A DNA stretch of 64,000 nucleotides from Oscarella lobularis (GCF_947507565.1 NC_089181.1:3437994-3501993); one strand, 5' to 3'; shown: positions 1 through 12,800, numbered from the stretch's first letter. Numbers and translations: made by a program. Notes: generated from the sequence alone by a model not told the origin.

Positions 1-1589
1 TTGTCAAGTTACGCGGTCTTCCTTACGATTGCAGCAAGGAAGACGTCGAGAATTTTTTTGCAGGTAAAAAAATCGCGCGCGTGACCTTTAGCGCGCGCGG
101 GGTTCGTATGGGACCCCCTTTTCTTTGGGGGGTTTTGGGGTTGGAGCTCGTTGTCGATTAAGGGCTTCAAATCATTCCTAATGGGATCCTGTTTGTGATG
201 GAGTCGGAGGGGAGGCGATCCGGGGAGGCATTTGTCGAGTTTATATCACCTGAGGAGGCAGAAAAAGCGCAAAAGAAACATCGTCACATGATGGCCCACA
301 GGTTGGGACCCGGATGAGCGCGTGGGGAATGGGATGGCGCCGGTTTGGGTTACATGATATATATAAGTATTTTCGTATTTATATATAACACTATTAATTT
401 CTTTTTTCTCTTCCCATTTCCCCTATGTCGACTTATAATAGATATATTGAAGTTTTCAAGTCGAGTCGAAGTGAAATGAAGAGAAGCGAAAGTTTGGATG
501 GGCGTGCCCACTATTCCGGAAGGCCGGCTCCATACGAGCGACCTCGCGCCGATTACGACGTCGCGCACAATCGCTATGGAAGTGGCTACGAACGTCGTTA
601 TCGCGTGGGCGGGGGCACAAGAGGAGGATATGATGGGCGAGATGACGCGGCCGCAGCTGCTGCTGCTGCGGCGGCGGCGGGAATGGCAGCTGCGGCGGCG
701 ACATCAGGATACACGTCAACGGGGCAATATTACGATTATTATGATGCTACCTATGGACAGGGGGGAGGGGGTTATGGGATGAGAAGAGATGGGATTGGGG
801 GCGGGGCCGGTGCAAGTGCCGCTGGTGGAGGCGGGGCGCGAGCTCCTCATCACGTTGTTATGGCGACTGCTACTGCCATGGGAACGTCGACTGCGCATCG
901 TGTTCGGATGCGCGGTCTTCCGTTTTCTGCATCGGAGCAAGATATCATGGCATTCTTTTCGCCACTCAATCCTGTCTCCGTGCAAATTGAGTATGATCGA
1001 TCGGGTCGCGCGTCCGGAGAAGCGGCTGTCTATTTTGCGAGTCACGAGGAAGCGGGCGAGGCAATGGGAAAGAATCGACAGATGATGGGTAAAGGAAATT
1101 AATAACGCGATCACGTGATTATTAACTTTTCTTTCTCTCATATCACATGAAGGGCATCGTTATATTGAGCTCTTTCTTCATTCGACTCCAACGCGAGCTC
1201 CTCTCGCTCAAGTAAGCGTTCCCGCTTCTCTCGCCGCCGCTGCCGCCGGTATGACGGCTCCCGCCAATCAAGTTCTTTCTGCTACTCCCACCCACGGTGT
1301 CATGGCAACGGTCAATCAATACGCCATTGCTCCTCCTGGCGTTGCAGCCGTTACCGAGCAACAATTGCTTACGACCGCTTATCCCGCGACCTCCATTGCG
1401 CGTACTACCATTGGGGTCCCCGTTTCGGTGTCTGGGGGCACTCTTTTGCCTTCGAGCATGGGGGGCCCCGTTTCTATCAGTATGGCTCCTACTGTTCCTA
1501 CGGCTAATCCTCAGATCAATGCCGCTAATATGGCCGCCGCTGTCGCCGGATTGCCTCCGAGGGATACGCAAACCAATTTCACCTTCTAA
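1..1589 (+). CDS. HNRNPH (HNRNPF/H family): hnRNP H/F-type RNA-binding protein, 3' part (RRM2 and RRM3)
   Basis: This is the 3' part of a nuclear RNA-binding protein that in animals binds G-rich RNA and controls splicing and polyadenylation. The 5' part lies outside the window. I read four exons: 1-63, 163-301, 442-1088 and 1153-1589, joined by GT-AG introns in a continuous frame. The first two exons and the start of the third encode a quasi-RRM beginning VKLRGLPYDCSKEDV, with LQIIPNGI and HRYIEVFKSSRSEM, which matches RRM2 of hnRNP H/F. Exon 3 continues through a Gly/Tyr/Arg-rich linker with a poly-Ala run and then a second qRRM (HRVRMRGLPFSASE, FFSPLNPV, GEAAVYF) matching RRM3, completed in exon 4 by HRYIELF. 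The C-terminal tail is Ala/Thr/Pro-rich and ends in NFTF. The family assignment is firm; which of the H, H2 or F paralogues it equals cannot be decided. Confidence 0.88.
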
Positions 1590-1695
1590 CTAACTAAAAA
1601 CATCTCATCTCTTGTTTGTGTGTTTGTCATTGTTGTTGCTTTTTTTCTGTCTTGTCTTGTTTCTATGCCAATTAGCGCACTTTAGCAGTTACGCA

Positions 1696-1704
1696 TATCT
1701 CATA
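1696..1704. repeat. 9-bp direct repeat TATCTCATA, copy 1 of 3 (candidate target-site duplication)
   Basis: TATCTCATA stands immediately before the left inverted repeat of the element at 1705-3694. The same 9 bp recur at 3695-3703 and at 4214-4222. Three perfect copies at exactly the element borders indicate target-site duplication rather than chance. Confidence 0.75.
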
Positions 1705-2032
1705 CAGGGGGGGTTTTGCACTAACGCGCGCTGCTTCCCCGCCCTTTTTTAAAACGCGTTTTTCTCCGCTGAAGTTGTGCTATCATCGTCTTCGAAGGGG
1801 TTAGAGAACGCATTTTGATCATATAAAACGCCTTACTGAGCGTCGCGGGTTTTCCGTTCGTCTTCGCGATTTCGCTCCTTGCCGATTTCATCGTCCGTGG
1901 ACAAGTTCTTTTTCTCCTCAATTCTCAAAGCAGCAGGCTAAACGTCTTCTTAGATAACTTAGCCTCATAGTTCGCGCGCGAACCAAAGCTTTGCTGCTTG
2001 CAAAGTGGTAAAAAAACGCGTTTTTCTAGGAC

Positions 2033-3006
2033 ATGGCTCGATCGCGTGTAAATTACCTTATGCTGACTTCTCGTCGTACGGCAGTTGTATACCGCATTAT
2101 GGAGGAGATAGACTACGTCATTCCTAACTTTTCTGTTCTCCGTGCTCGACTGCATCGATGCCAGTTCCGAGTACTTGACAAAGACGGGTCTGAGGGAGAT
2201 ATCGTAGATGGGTTCATTCGCTCCTCCACGGCTATCCACGAAACGTTTCCCAAGATGATTATTCCACACGAAAGTTGTGACATTCCGGTACTTACCTTTA
2301 CGCAAGCGTTCTAAATTCTAGGACAATTTTATATGCATAGACTGAATCAGTGAAGAAATTCATTTACGGCGAACCTAAGCCAAAGTTTGATGACGTAGAT
2401 GTGCCCGTAATATGGCGATGGGTTGACGCCGCCGAAGTTTATGCCAGTGACTCGGATTCTGCCGCTGACCCCGAAGCCGACAACGAAAACGACCGTACGC
2501 TTCGCTCTCGTCGACATCAAGGTGTCTCCACGGACGTTCCATTAGAAAACGAGGCGCCTCACCAGAACTGCGACGAGGCCGAAGACAGACCTACGGAAGA
2601 TAAAGCGAAAAATGAATCTTCAACGGAAATCACAGCAGTTACCTTCAAGTGCCTCGGAGCAGCCAGACAGGAGGCACACCAGAGGACTTTAGAAATGGCG
2701 CGTGAAATTCTTTTCTCCGGCCAAAAAGTTTCTGTTAGGTTAGTTGAGGAACCCGAAAATGCGATGGATCGCAACGCAATTAGCTTTCACGTGAAAATTG
2801 GCAAAGCGTGGAATAGAATTGGTTACGTGGCACGCGAGTTGACAAATTATGTCAAACGTGCCATAGATGCTGGAGAAATTGCTGGTGTAGAAGTGAAATG
2901 GATACGCTATAGATATTGGCCAGGTGGCTGTGGATTCTACGCTGGGATATCAGTGTCACGTAGAGGGCAGTGGGAATATGACGTTATAAAGAAAAGCAGT
3001 TATTGA
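2033..3006 (+). CDS. HIRAN-domain protein carried by the TIR element
   Basis: Two open blocks join in frame if a 53-bp GT-AG intron (2288-2340) is removed: 2033-2287 (ATG start, 85 residues) and 2341-3006 (222 residues), giving about 307 residues. The intron matches the size of introns in neighbouring genes, and the second block has no ATG of its own at its left edge, which supports splicing. The last 120 residues, from VTFKCLGAARQEAHQRTLEM to the end, look like a HIRAN domain: a small beta-barrel with LVEEPENAMDRNAI and IGYVARELTNYVKRAI. In HLTF/Rad5 helicases this domain binds 3' DNA ends; stand-alone forms exist. The middle is acidic (SDSDSAADPEADNEND). The N-terminal 85 residues are unrecognised. 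A role in transposition or in binding DNA ends is inference only. Confidence 0.65.
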
Positions 3007-3137
3007 TCACGTTTCTTGAATAGCGTACATGTTGCTAAACAATGTCGTTTATTAGTCTCGTACGTTAAATCACGTCGGGTAGGGGAGGGAGGGATACAGG
3101 GCCAGCATGATACATTTGGCGAATAGACGAGGATCCT

Positions 3138-3374
3138 CTAACAATCATTGATATCGTCCTTATCGGTCCAGGCCTTCTGGTCTGCAAAGAGACATTTCCG
3201 GGAAGGCGGGGATGCCACACCTTCCGGCTCATGGGACAGCACAGCTTCATTCACGAGTGGCATCGCCAAAGGAGAATGCAATCGATTGACCTTCGAAGAA
3301 GGAGTTTGGCCTGTCGGAGACCATACGGCGGCGAGCCTGCGCTTCGATTGCTCGCGATTCGGTTGTTTACTCAT
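3138..3374 (-). CDS. Possible small protein or exon inside the TIR element, unknown
   Basis: A 78-residue frame starts at an ATG and reads MSKQPNREQSKRRLAAVWSP, followed by a Pro/Ser-rich middle. It looks more protein-like than the overlapping + strand frame (3148-3414), but I recognise no domain and no supporting splice sites. It could be a first exon of an antisense gene in the transposon or a chance ORF. Confidence 0.2.
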   Translation of the reverse strand: MSKQPNREQSKRRLAAVWSPTGQTPSSKVNRLHSPLAMPLVNEAVLSHEPEGVASPPSRKCLFADQKAWTDKDDINDC

Positions 3375-3694
3375 AGAAGCACAAAAGAGAGGAATTCGTC
3401 TAGGAGCGTTTTGAATTAGACTAGGTTCGCAGTAGATAATGACTAACCATACATTAACGTAGCTGATTTTGCATAAATAATGATATAAACGTGATGAAAC
3501 CTTGACGAACCGAGACGATCACGCGGCGTATCCGAAAAGCTTATCTACGACACGCATTGCGATATAAGCTCGCCGAATAAACGAAAACCCTGTAGGAAGT
3601 ACACAGTTGGAGCGAATACGCGAAATGTGCTGAAAATTGCGAGATACAGATAAACTTGAAATTTTTAGCGCGCGTTAGTGCAAAACCCCCCCTG

Positions 3695-3703
3695 TATCTC
3701 ATA
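3695..3703. repeat. 9-bp direct repeat TATCTCATA, copy 2 of 3
   Basis: This lies exactly between the right terminus of the 2.0-kb element (3694) and the left terminus of the 0.5-kb element (3704), so both elements share it as a flank. Confidence 0.75.
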
Positions 3704-3806
3704 GGCAGTGGCTATTGTTACGACAGTCGTAACTGGACCTCTGAGGCTATTGTTACGACAGTCTAGCGCACTATAGAGTAGAGAGCTTATAAAGCGTTTT
3801 TTTCAT

Positions 3807-3978
3807 GTACCTAACCCAACCCTAACCCTAAACCTTACTGGTATCTGTGGCGGCCCCGCTCCGGGCTTAACCGCCCCAATGAGCATAGGTCGCAGAGGGG
3901 GGCTTCGCCCCCCTGGAACCACCATGCTACGGGCGGTTAAGCCACAGTCGCGGGTGATCGTATATCGCCGGTTAGGTA
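3807..3978. repeat. Nested inverted repeats (potential cruciform) inside the MITE
   Basis: Several arms pair in nested order: GTACCTAACC (3807) with GGTTAGGTAC (3969); CTGTGGC (3845) with GCCACAG (near 3942); CTTAACCGCCC (3868) with GGGCGGTTAAG (3930). A G6-CTTCG-C6 hairpin lies at the centre, about 3896-3912. The arms enclose one another symmetrically, so the segment can fold as one long imperfect hairpin. Confidence 0.65.
3811..3836. repeat. Short interstitial telomere-like tract (C-strand orientation)
   Basis: CCTAACCCAACCCTAACCCT is followed by AAACCTT. It is a degenerate run of about four CCCTAA units inside the MITE, opposite in strand to the terminal telomere. Confidence 0.6.
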
Positions 3979-4010
3979 CAGAAAGAAAAAGAAAAAAAGA
4001 AAAAAAAAAG

Positions 4011-4111
4011 AGAACGCTTCGTGATTCGAACCCCGACCCGTCACGTGCCCCGTGGTTTCTGCATTCGGTCCCCTCCCAGCACCCCCCCCCTGCCCGTTGA
4101 GCTATCGCGTC
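4011..4111 (-). other. tRNA-derived (SINE-like) segment with Pol III A and B boxes
   Basis: On the - strand, TAGCTCAACGG (4104-4094) matches the A box and GGTTCGAATCAC (4032-4021) matches the B box. They are followed by a run of T residues (plus-strand A run, about 4000-4009) that could end Pol III transcription. The acceptor, D and T stems do not pair well and the A-B spacing is long, so this is not a working tRNA. It is best read as a tRNA-derived relic within the MITE. Confidence 0.45.
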
Positions 4112-4213
4112 ATCCCTGGAAACGCAGCGTTATCGCAGGACTTTATAATGCTAGACTGCAGCTATAGTGCGCTAGACTGGCGCTCAGAAACTGTCGTAAC
4201 AATAGCCACTGCG

Positions 4214-4222
4214 TATCTCATA
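4214..4222. repeat. 9-bp direct repeat TATCTCATA, copy 3 of 3, overlapping the DNAAF6 ATG
   Basis: The repeat closes the right side of the MITE. Its last A (4222) is the first base of the DNAAF6 start codon, so the insertion lies directly against the coding sequence. Confidence 0.7.
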
Positions 4223-4996
4223 TGGCGGCAGCTCAGTCTATCGAAGCTCTCGCTACACTTTTGCGGCCTCCCGACGAAGGGGAAGACTCGTCTGATAATG
4301 AGGTATCGAGTGACTAACTTACGAGGAGCTCGTATCAAGAGTTTGGTCCCACGTTAGTTGGAAGGGGGACCCGCTTCAACGAAAATGGGTCCCGGGTCGA
4401 TAGGGCCTCCGAAACGGACCGGTATGGCTTACCTCTACTACGCCGTAGACGTTTAACGGTAGAAAACGCAGAAGAGAAGACGCGCGAGAAAAAATCGACG
4501 AATCCCAACGATATTTGGATCCCGGATGAGGTTGGTTCTCAATGCGAAACGAGTGACGACCCTCGTCCAGCTCCTGAGTAAGTAAAACGCATTGATCTAT
4601 AGACAATTCTTTATAAAATGGCATACCAAGGCATGACATGGTGTTCCAGCAGTCCGTCTTCACCGAGGATCTTTTCCTTGGAATGGGAAACAAAAATCCG
4701 TCGACAGCATCCTGCGAAAATCTCGTCATAAAAATTAAACTTCCCGAAACGAACTACTCTGACGTTCATCTCGACGTCACGGATACATTTCTGGATTGCA
4801 GAACGCCAAAACAGTAAGTGGGGGGAGAAAAATCTACGTCATCATACGGGACTTTTGTTTTTTCTTTAGCAAATTGGGACTTCATTTGCCTCATCGCGTT
4901 GACAGCAAAAATGGGCGTGCCAAGTGGGACAGCGAACAGGAACAATTGACTGTGACGTTAAAATTAAACCGCGAATACGATTTTCTTAACCAATAG
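4222..4996 (+). CDS. DNAAF6: Dynein axonemal assembly factor 6 (PIH1D3)
   Basis: This is a cytoplasmic PIH-family co-chaperone that helps pre-assemble axonemal dynein arms with HSP90-type chaperones, and so marks an organism with motile cilia. Four exons join in frame: 4222-4302, 4342-4577, 4631-4813 and 4870-4996, with GT-AG introns of 39, 53 and 56 bp. The N-terminus SIEALATLLRPPDEGEDSSD, the central FGPTLVG, DIWIPDEV and TEDLFLGMGNKNPSTASC, and the CS-like end (LVIKIKLPETNYSDVHLDVT, TFLDCRTP, LGLHLPHRVDSKNG, LNREYDFLN) match the family along its length. About 208 residues is normal for this protein. A MITE ends 8 bp upstream of the ATG, so the 5' UTR or promoter probably derives from, or lies beyond, transposon sequence. 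The 3' end converges on CWF19L2 with 23 bp between stops. Confidence 0.9.
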
Positions 4997-5019
4997 GATC
5001 GTGCTCGTTTATTTATTTA

Positions 5020-7793
5020 TTATGTATTTATTGATTTAGTCACTCGCGTGTTTCTGTCGAGTTTCTTTGTCCAATCGTAGGGATCCCATAGTTTCTTTAG
5101 TTGCGATGCCTTCCGCTTCTGTTCGTCACGTGATTCTCGCTGAGGCTTTCTCCATAGATACGGTTCTTCAAGTTCGAGTAGCCCACCAATGATTTCCTAT
5201 CACAAGTAATAAGTAAAGTACAGTACAAGTGCGCGCTAAGGCAGATTCACACTAGTGACGTAACGTTATCCAAATATGGTCAAGGAGAGTGGTGATGTCA
5301 CAAAGGCAAGCGTCCAATCAAGAGATACGTTACGCGTTGCGTTGCTAGTGCGGAGTTTAGGGTGTTCTTACTTGGCCAAAATTCATTGGAAAGGTGCGAT
5401 CATCTTCAATGACGTGGGCGTATCCTCCTCCTAAACCGAATTCGACGCTGAAATAGGGCAAGCCTTTAGGAATCTAAATTGACACGTGTCAATGACGTCA
5501 ATCAATTATTGATTTATTACAAACCGATCTGCGAAGTTCTTTCTCTCTCGTGTCTATGAGTTTTTTATTTTGAGCCCACTCCGTTTCGCATTCTAGTATC
5601 GCTTTCTAGTACAGTTGCTTCATAAATTCTACAGTACCAAGTGACGTCACCCCCAACGCGCTAACCTTGAAGTAGAGTCGCGCTACGTGTCCTTCGTTTT
5701 TTGGCACAGGAATGCACTCGATGACCATGTGAGGATGACGAGACAAGCGAACCGCATTTTCAATAAAAATCACATCCTTTTCCTCGTCAGAAAACATGGC
5801 GACGAGTCCCTTCCGAAAAATCTAGAAAAAATGAATCAAATCATTGTACAGTAGTATTTTCTTCGTTCATCCACGCACCTTCATTTCTGACCAGACATCT
5901 TCATCGAGATTGAGTGTACTTGTAGCGTGTTCACAGGGAATGAGTTGACAGTGTCCTTCAACGAGTGACGTCACAGATGGCACAGCCAAATAAACCTGAA
6001 AAGAAAAATAAAGTCTAAATCCCCCACTCCACAAGAAATGATTAATTAAATACCTTTAGTCCAATAGAAATGATGCGTTCCTTTTCGAGACGAGGACTAT
6101 CTAGAGCCAAATTGCTCTCAATCATTCTTTTGTGTTCTAAGAGATAAGTAATAGAATAGAATTTGTATTTGACTTTTTTACCGGTGATTGCTTGTCGTCT
6201 TTCGTGCTCGGCGTCCTTTTCTTCGTTGCGTTGCCGTCGTTTTCCCGCTTTCGAAACGAATTTGTCATCCAACGTGAAATCAGCATTGAGTTTTTCCAAA
6301 TGCTAATACAAATAGATTAAATAAATAAATAAATAAAGTATCATCTACTTACTCGTCCCGTCATGCGAAACATTGGCTTCGTGTAATCTTCACTCGTGCT
6401 AAATTTCTCTTCTCTCATCTATACGAAGGTCAAGGAAGTCAGAAATGATGATGATGATGATGATGATGATGACGTTTTCTTACCAAGTCTTTAAGGGTAT
6501 AGTCGTCATCATCTGCAAAATATTTCGTTCTTTTGCCTTTCTCATCGTGGCTTGTATCCTTTGTCAAAAGAATTAGATGGGATATTAATAACTGACTGAT
6601 TACCTTTTCTTTTGGTCGTCTTCTTCCGTGTCTTCCTTGACTTTGTCCTCCTCTCAACGGTCTTACGTTTCCCTGTCTGTCTCTTGTAGTTAGCAAAATG
6701 GTCTCCTCCCCTCCTCCTCCTCCTCCTCTTTGTCGTCTACTATCACTTCTATCTTGAGATCGATGTCTGAGTGCCTCCAATTCCCTTTTTAATTTTTCAG
6801 CCAATTCCTAGACATTCAATTGCTATAATATTGGGGTATTTTCACTTTCCTACCGTGTCTCCCATAATTTCTGCTCTCGTGATTTTTGCTCCTAATTTAT
6901 TCAGATCCGTATCTGTTACAATTTCTTCTTCTGATTCTGATTCTGATTTTTCATCATCGTAAGCAATCAACTCTTCTCTTTCATCTCGTTCCTCCGTCCG
7001 ATTGGACACGTTGAATCTTTCAAAACCTCGTGAAAGAATTCGTCTATTAGCTTATTGCGCAAAAGGCAACAGTGTTGCAATAATAAAAGAATACTTTGGA
7101 ATGATGATGAGGATTCTTTGAAGGCGTCTTCTCTTTCATTTGGCAATCCCGTTCCTCCTTTCTTCCAAAACGGATTCAACTCTCGAGAATCTCGACTTGG
7201 CTAAAAATCATAAATTAATTTTAATTAATTATTTGTGTTGTTTTACATACATCGTATCCAGCAATGTGATCTGTCGTTTTTTCATCGACGTCCTTCTCCT
7301 CTTCGTCGCGTCGTATGACGTCAGCAGCTTTTTCAAACATTGAACTGCTTCCGGGAATTGGAGCAATCATCCAAGCATCTCGACCAATTGGCTTAATCGT
7401 CGCTATATCGGCTTCTTTTTCAACCCACATGTCATCATCATCATCATCATCATCATCCTATTGGCAAGAGAAATGAAAAAAATTGACGCGAGTTCTTGTT
7501 TACAAACAACGAAGGCGAACCGATTGTTTTGCTGGCGCCGGACTAGTATATTCCTTTTCTTTCTTGTCCTAAAGTCCTCGTTGCTGTCTTTCTTCTACAG
7601 TAGAAGAAATGGCGGTCTACCTTCTTTTTCTTGTGCTTCTTCTTCTCTTTCTTCTTCCTTTTCTTCTCGTCGCCTCCGTCTGCCTTCGTTTTCTTCTTTT
7701 TCTCCTCCCATATCTAGTCGCGTGTTAGGAAACGAGCCGAAAGGACGGTGTACGGACCTTTTGAAGCTTTGCTTTCCACTTTTCCTCAGACAT
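5020..7793 (-). CDS. CWF19L2: CWF19-like protein 2 (CwfJ family), spliceosome-associated
   Basis: The family acts late in splicing, in intron lariat turnover with the debranching enzyme. The ATG at 7793 opens [12 protein letters not shown], and short exons follow. The N-terminal third is Lys/Glu-rich ([13 protein letters not shown]) and leads via an Asp run at about 7437-7457 into [20 protein letters not shown] and [11 protein letters not shown]. The middle holds [13 protein letters not shown] and [12 protein letters not shown]. The C-terminus carries both CwfJ modules: [42 protein letters not shown], then [31 protein letters not shown] and [10 protein letters not shown]. The stop is TAA at 5022-5020. 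The length and order match animal CWF19L2. The next gene upstream (SIRT2-like) ends 121 bp before this start. Confidence 0.88.
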
Positions 7794-7914
7794 GATGACG
7801 AAGCTTTAGCGCGCGCAACGCAACACCGCGTGGCGACTCGTCTCTATAATGAAGAACTACAAAAAAATCAACAAGCAAATAATTGATAGCATGGGAAAGA
7901 GAGACAAATGATTA

Positions 7915-9749
<1,835 letters not shown>

Positions 9750-9757
9750 TCCTTTAG

Positions 9758-9778
9758 CGTGCGTGCGTGCGTGCGTGC
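9758..9778. repeat. (GCGT)n microsatellite between the SIRT2 and ABCA5-like genes
   Basis: Five perfect GCGT/GTGC units lie in the 76-bp gap between the two genes, within the presumed SIRT2 promoter or leader region. Confidence 0.8.
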
Positions 9779-9825
9779 CTCTTCTACGTCACACCTACTA
9801 AAGCCTACTACTAGCCAATTTTTTG

Positions 9826-12800
9826 TCAGTCTTCTCCTTCTTCTTCGAATTGCTGTTTGGCAAAGCTGATGAAAACCTGTGAAAGAACGATGACGAAAGA
9901 ATAAATATAATTAATTAATTAATTAATTAATTAACCTGTTCCAGTGTCGACTGACTAAAACTGTATTCTTCGACACCAAATCCCACTTTCACTAATTAAT
10001 AGAGAGAGAAAAGATTAGAGGAGGAAAATTATAGCGCCGACCCAAAGCAGACTTTTTTCCAATTGAGAAAATGCTTCGGCCAAAGATGAGACGGCTTCAC
10101 GTGGAACACTGTACGTCGCTCTATCTCCAAAGCATTCAATCTGAACAGCGCCTGGGAACAGTTTCTTCACGTGATCCATGACTGCGCCCAAAGATTCGGA
10201 TCCGTGCTCCAATCCAACTTCCTTTGCAATTGTCGACGCTTGACGTTGAAACGGACGATCAGGGGGATTCTTTTTATCTGCTGTGCAAGATGACGACTCG
10301 TTATCGGCAAGAGGTTGGTGGCTTTGATCCGCCGATATTTTGATTTCCAATTGGTATCCTCTTCCGTATTTGTCTTTCAGATGCTGTGTCGATCCAACGC
10401 ATCTTTAGTTTATAAAACGTTTTTTAGTAAGAGAAACGACGACTCTAATGTTGTTACCTTAGAGATCCGGCTACCATAATGCCAACACGTGAGCACAGAG
10501 CGTCGGCTTCTTCCATCGAATGCGTTGTCATAACAGCCGCTTTTCTCCCCGTCACAACTGCGTTGATAATGTTCCTAGAAGCGAGCAGGTGTCCTGCTTG
10601 GAAAATTACACAAAATTACACAAAATTACACGATTACCATAGGAAACGTTTTGATGAAGGATCCATTCCTGTCGACGGTTCGTCCATGAGAAGAATGCTT
10701 GGATCACCAACCATGCTTATCAAGAAACTCAGCTAAAAAACAAAGCCCACGCGTGATTGCTATTGTTAATTAAAAATGTTTAATTTCACCTTTCTCTTTG
10801 TTCCTCCGGACAAGGCCTTTGCTCGTTTGTCAATATGTTCCGTAATTTTCATTGTTTTGCAGAATCTTTTCATTAAAAATGATTGAGTTCAGTTTCGCGG
10901 CGGGGAAAAATCACAAATTACTTCTGTATCATTTCGTCGACGTCGCTGCTCTCCATTCCCTTTATCAATGCATAGAATGTGAGGTGTTCCCTTAGCGTAA
11001 ACATAGGCCATAAGGCATCGAGCTGCGGACAGTAGCCAAGTGATAGAGCAGCTTTTCCCAAATCGTTCCCAAGCTCTTGCCCATTCAAATAAGCCTAAAA
11101 AGGTTAGGCGGGCGTTATTTGTGTGTCTACATTTTCTTATTAATTGCTTACTCCTCCATGCGTTGGCGTCAAATCGCCAGTAAAGACGTTGAGTGACGTC
11201 GTTTTTCCGGCCCCGTTTGGCCCAAGCAAGCCGAAAATCTCTCCTTTTTCGACTTTGAAGAAGAGATTTTTGACTGCCACTTTTACTTTCTCGTTTTTCT
11301 TGTCTTTTTTCGATGCACAACACTGACACGCGGCGGTGTTACCTCCCTTGACAAACTCTTTTCGTAATCCGCGAATCATGATAGGAACTTTGCTCGCTGA
11401 TTTGACATTTTCTTTAACAAAGTCTTCTTCACTTTTGACGTCATCGTCGCCAAGATTGTGGGCAGCGTCGTCGAGAAGACGAGACTCGACATCTTCCGGT
11501 TGTCCATTCGTACAGCTAAATGAGAAAATAGAGAATAAAACGGAGAGGAGAAAAAGAATAGGTACCATGAACAATAGCCTTGATCGCCAATACTACGCTT
11601 ATCAAGCCAGTAGAGAGCATAAGAGAGAAAAAAGATGTGAAAGATGAGCTAGGAAAACATCACTATAAGTAAGTAAGTAATTAGGCTCAGCTAGCTACTG
11701 TATGTGACTCACAATAAGAATAGCAGGAGAAATGTGAGACGAAAAGGAGAAGTAGGTAGAGGCAGATAAATCTGTACTATCAGGTCTCAATTGATTGTTT
11801 AGATAGACCTGGAAAAAAAAGAAAAGCAATCTCGATGTTATTATTCCATCGCGTCTAGCAGCTTACAACTGAGATGAAGTAAAGTGGTCCGAGAACAGCG
11901 TAAGGCGGAATGAGAACCATAAAGACGTAGTGGAGAGCGATGACAACGTCGGGCGAACTGTTATAGAGAATGGCAACAATGATGTAGGGAACGAGACCAA
12001 CTGTCGAGAGAAGACCGGGTAAAACGCTTTGTACCGTCTCCATTTTCTTGAAGAGAAACGAGCCGATGTAGACGAAAAGAGATTCGACAGGAAGCGCGAG
12101 AAATAGAGTGAGAGCGGCGATACCGAGAGCAGGAGGCGCTTCAAATGCTTTCGCTTTGAGCGCCGGAATAAGAATAAGCATGAGAAGAACGGGTATAAGA
12201 TAGACGATAAGATGAGCTGACAATGTTGCGAGCCAATAGATGTGACGTCGAAGGCCAGAAACGCGCATCTGATGATGTGCTCGCACCTAGACAATGATGA
12301 AGAGCTAGAGGAGAGGATATCTTAATCTATTTATAGTCTATCTAACCTCGCGATCGAAGACGACGTCGGTGGCGAAAGTGGCAGGAATCAAAAGAAAGGA
12401 TATGCCGAGAATGAGAACGACGACGTAGGAGCTCGTGTCAAATGGAACGTCAGGGTTGCTCGACGGAAAAGGAAAATTGTTTATTGATATTTCGCCGCCG
12501 ACGTTGATTAGACTTTTATAGATGGCATTGGTGAGAAGGTTGATTCCGATTGGAAGCGAGTGAATGAGAGTGTCATTGTAGTAGGCGAAAAAATTGCTCG
12601 GAACGACGTTGTTCGCATTGCTTGAGAGTAGTCGAAGTACCAACGCTTGAAAGGGTGTTTCGAGAAGATATTGATCAATAGTTTCGCTCGTGAAATTGAC
12701 CAGACATGTGTCGGTTGATTGGCGAAGATTTCGTAGCAGTTGGGTAAACGTAGTTGATTCGTTGTTGAGTAAGAGAGCGGATTTTGTAAGAGCATCATTC

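Larger units (their letters stand above)
1705..3694. mobile_element. 2.0-kb DNA transposon with perfect 28-bp terminal inverted repeats and a HIRAN gene
   Basis: Positions 1705-1732 begin CAGGGGGGGTTTTGCACTAA, and 3667-3694 are their exact reverse complement over 28 bp. The element is flanked on both sides by the 9-bp direct repeat TATCTCATA. Termini of the CAGGG type occur in hAT elements (8-bp duplications); 9-bp duplications are more typical of Mutator-like or Merlin elements, so I leave the superfamily open. The only substantial coding region is the HIRAN gene at 2033-3006. I see no transposase with a DDE/RNase-H core, so the element is either non-autonomous and carrying cargo, or encodes something unfamiliar. 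Outside that gene, 1733-2032 and 3007-3666 hold no ORF I can assign. Confidence 0.85.
3704..4213. mobile_element. 0.5-kb MITE-like / foldback element with 23-bp terminal inverted repeats
   Basis: GCAGTGGCTATTGTTACGAC begins at 3705 and its 23-bp extension (to 3727) recurs inverted at 4190-4212. The outermost bases (G at 3704, G at 4213) do not pair. TATCTCATA flanks both sides (3695-3703, 4214-4222). A second inner copy of GGCTATTGTTACGACAGTCT lies at 3743-3762. No protein is encoded. Inside are nested inverted repeats, a short telomere-like stretch and a tRNA-like segment with a poly-A/T run, listed separately. The small size and lack of coding fit a non-autonomous TIR element. Confidence 0.75.

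Noticed and set aside
4011-4111. Functional tRNA gene
   Set aside because: A and B boxes are present but the acceptor, D and T stems do not pair and the spacing is too long; kept only as a tRNA-derived relic.
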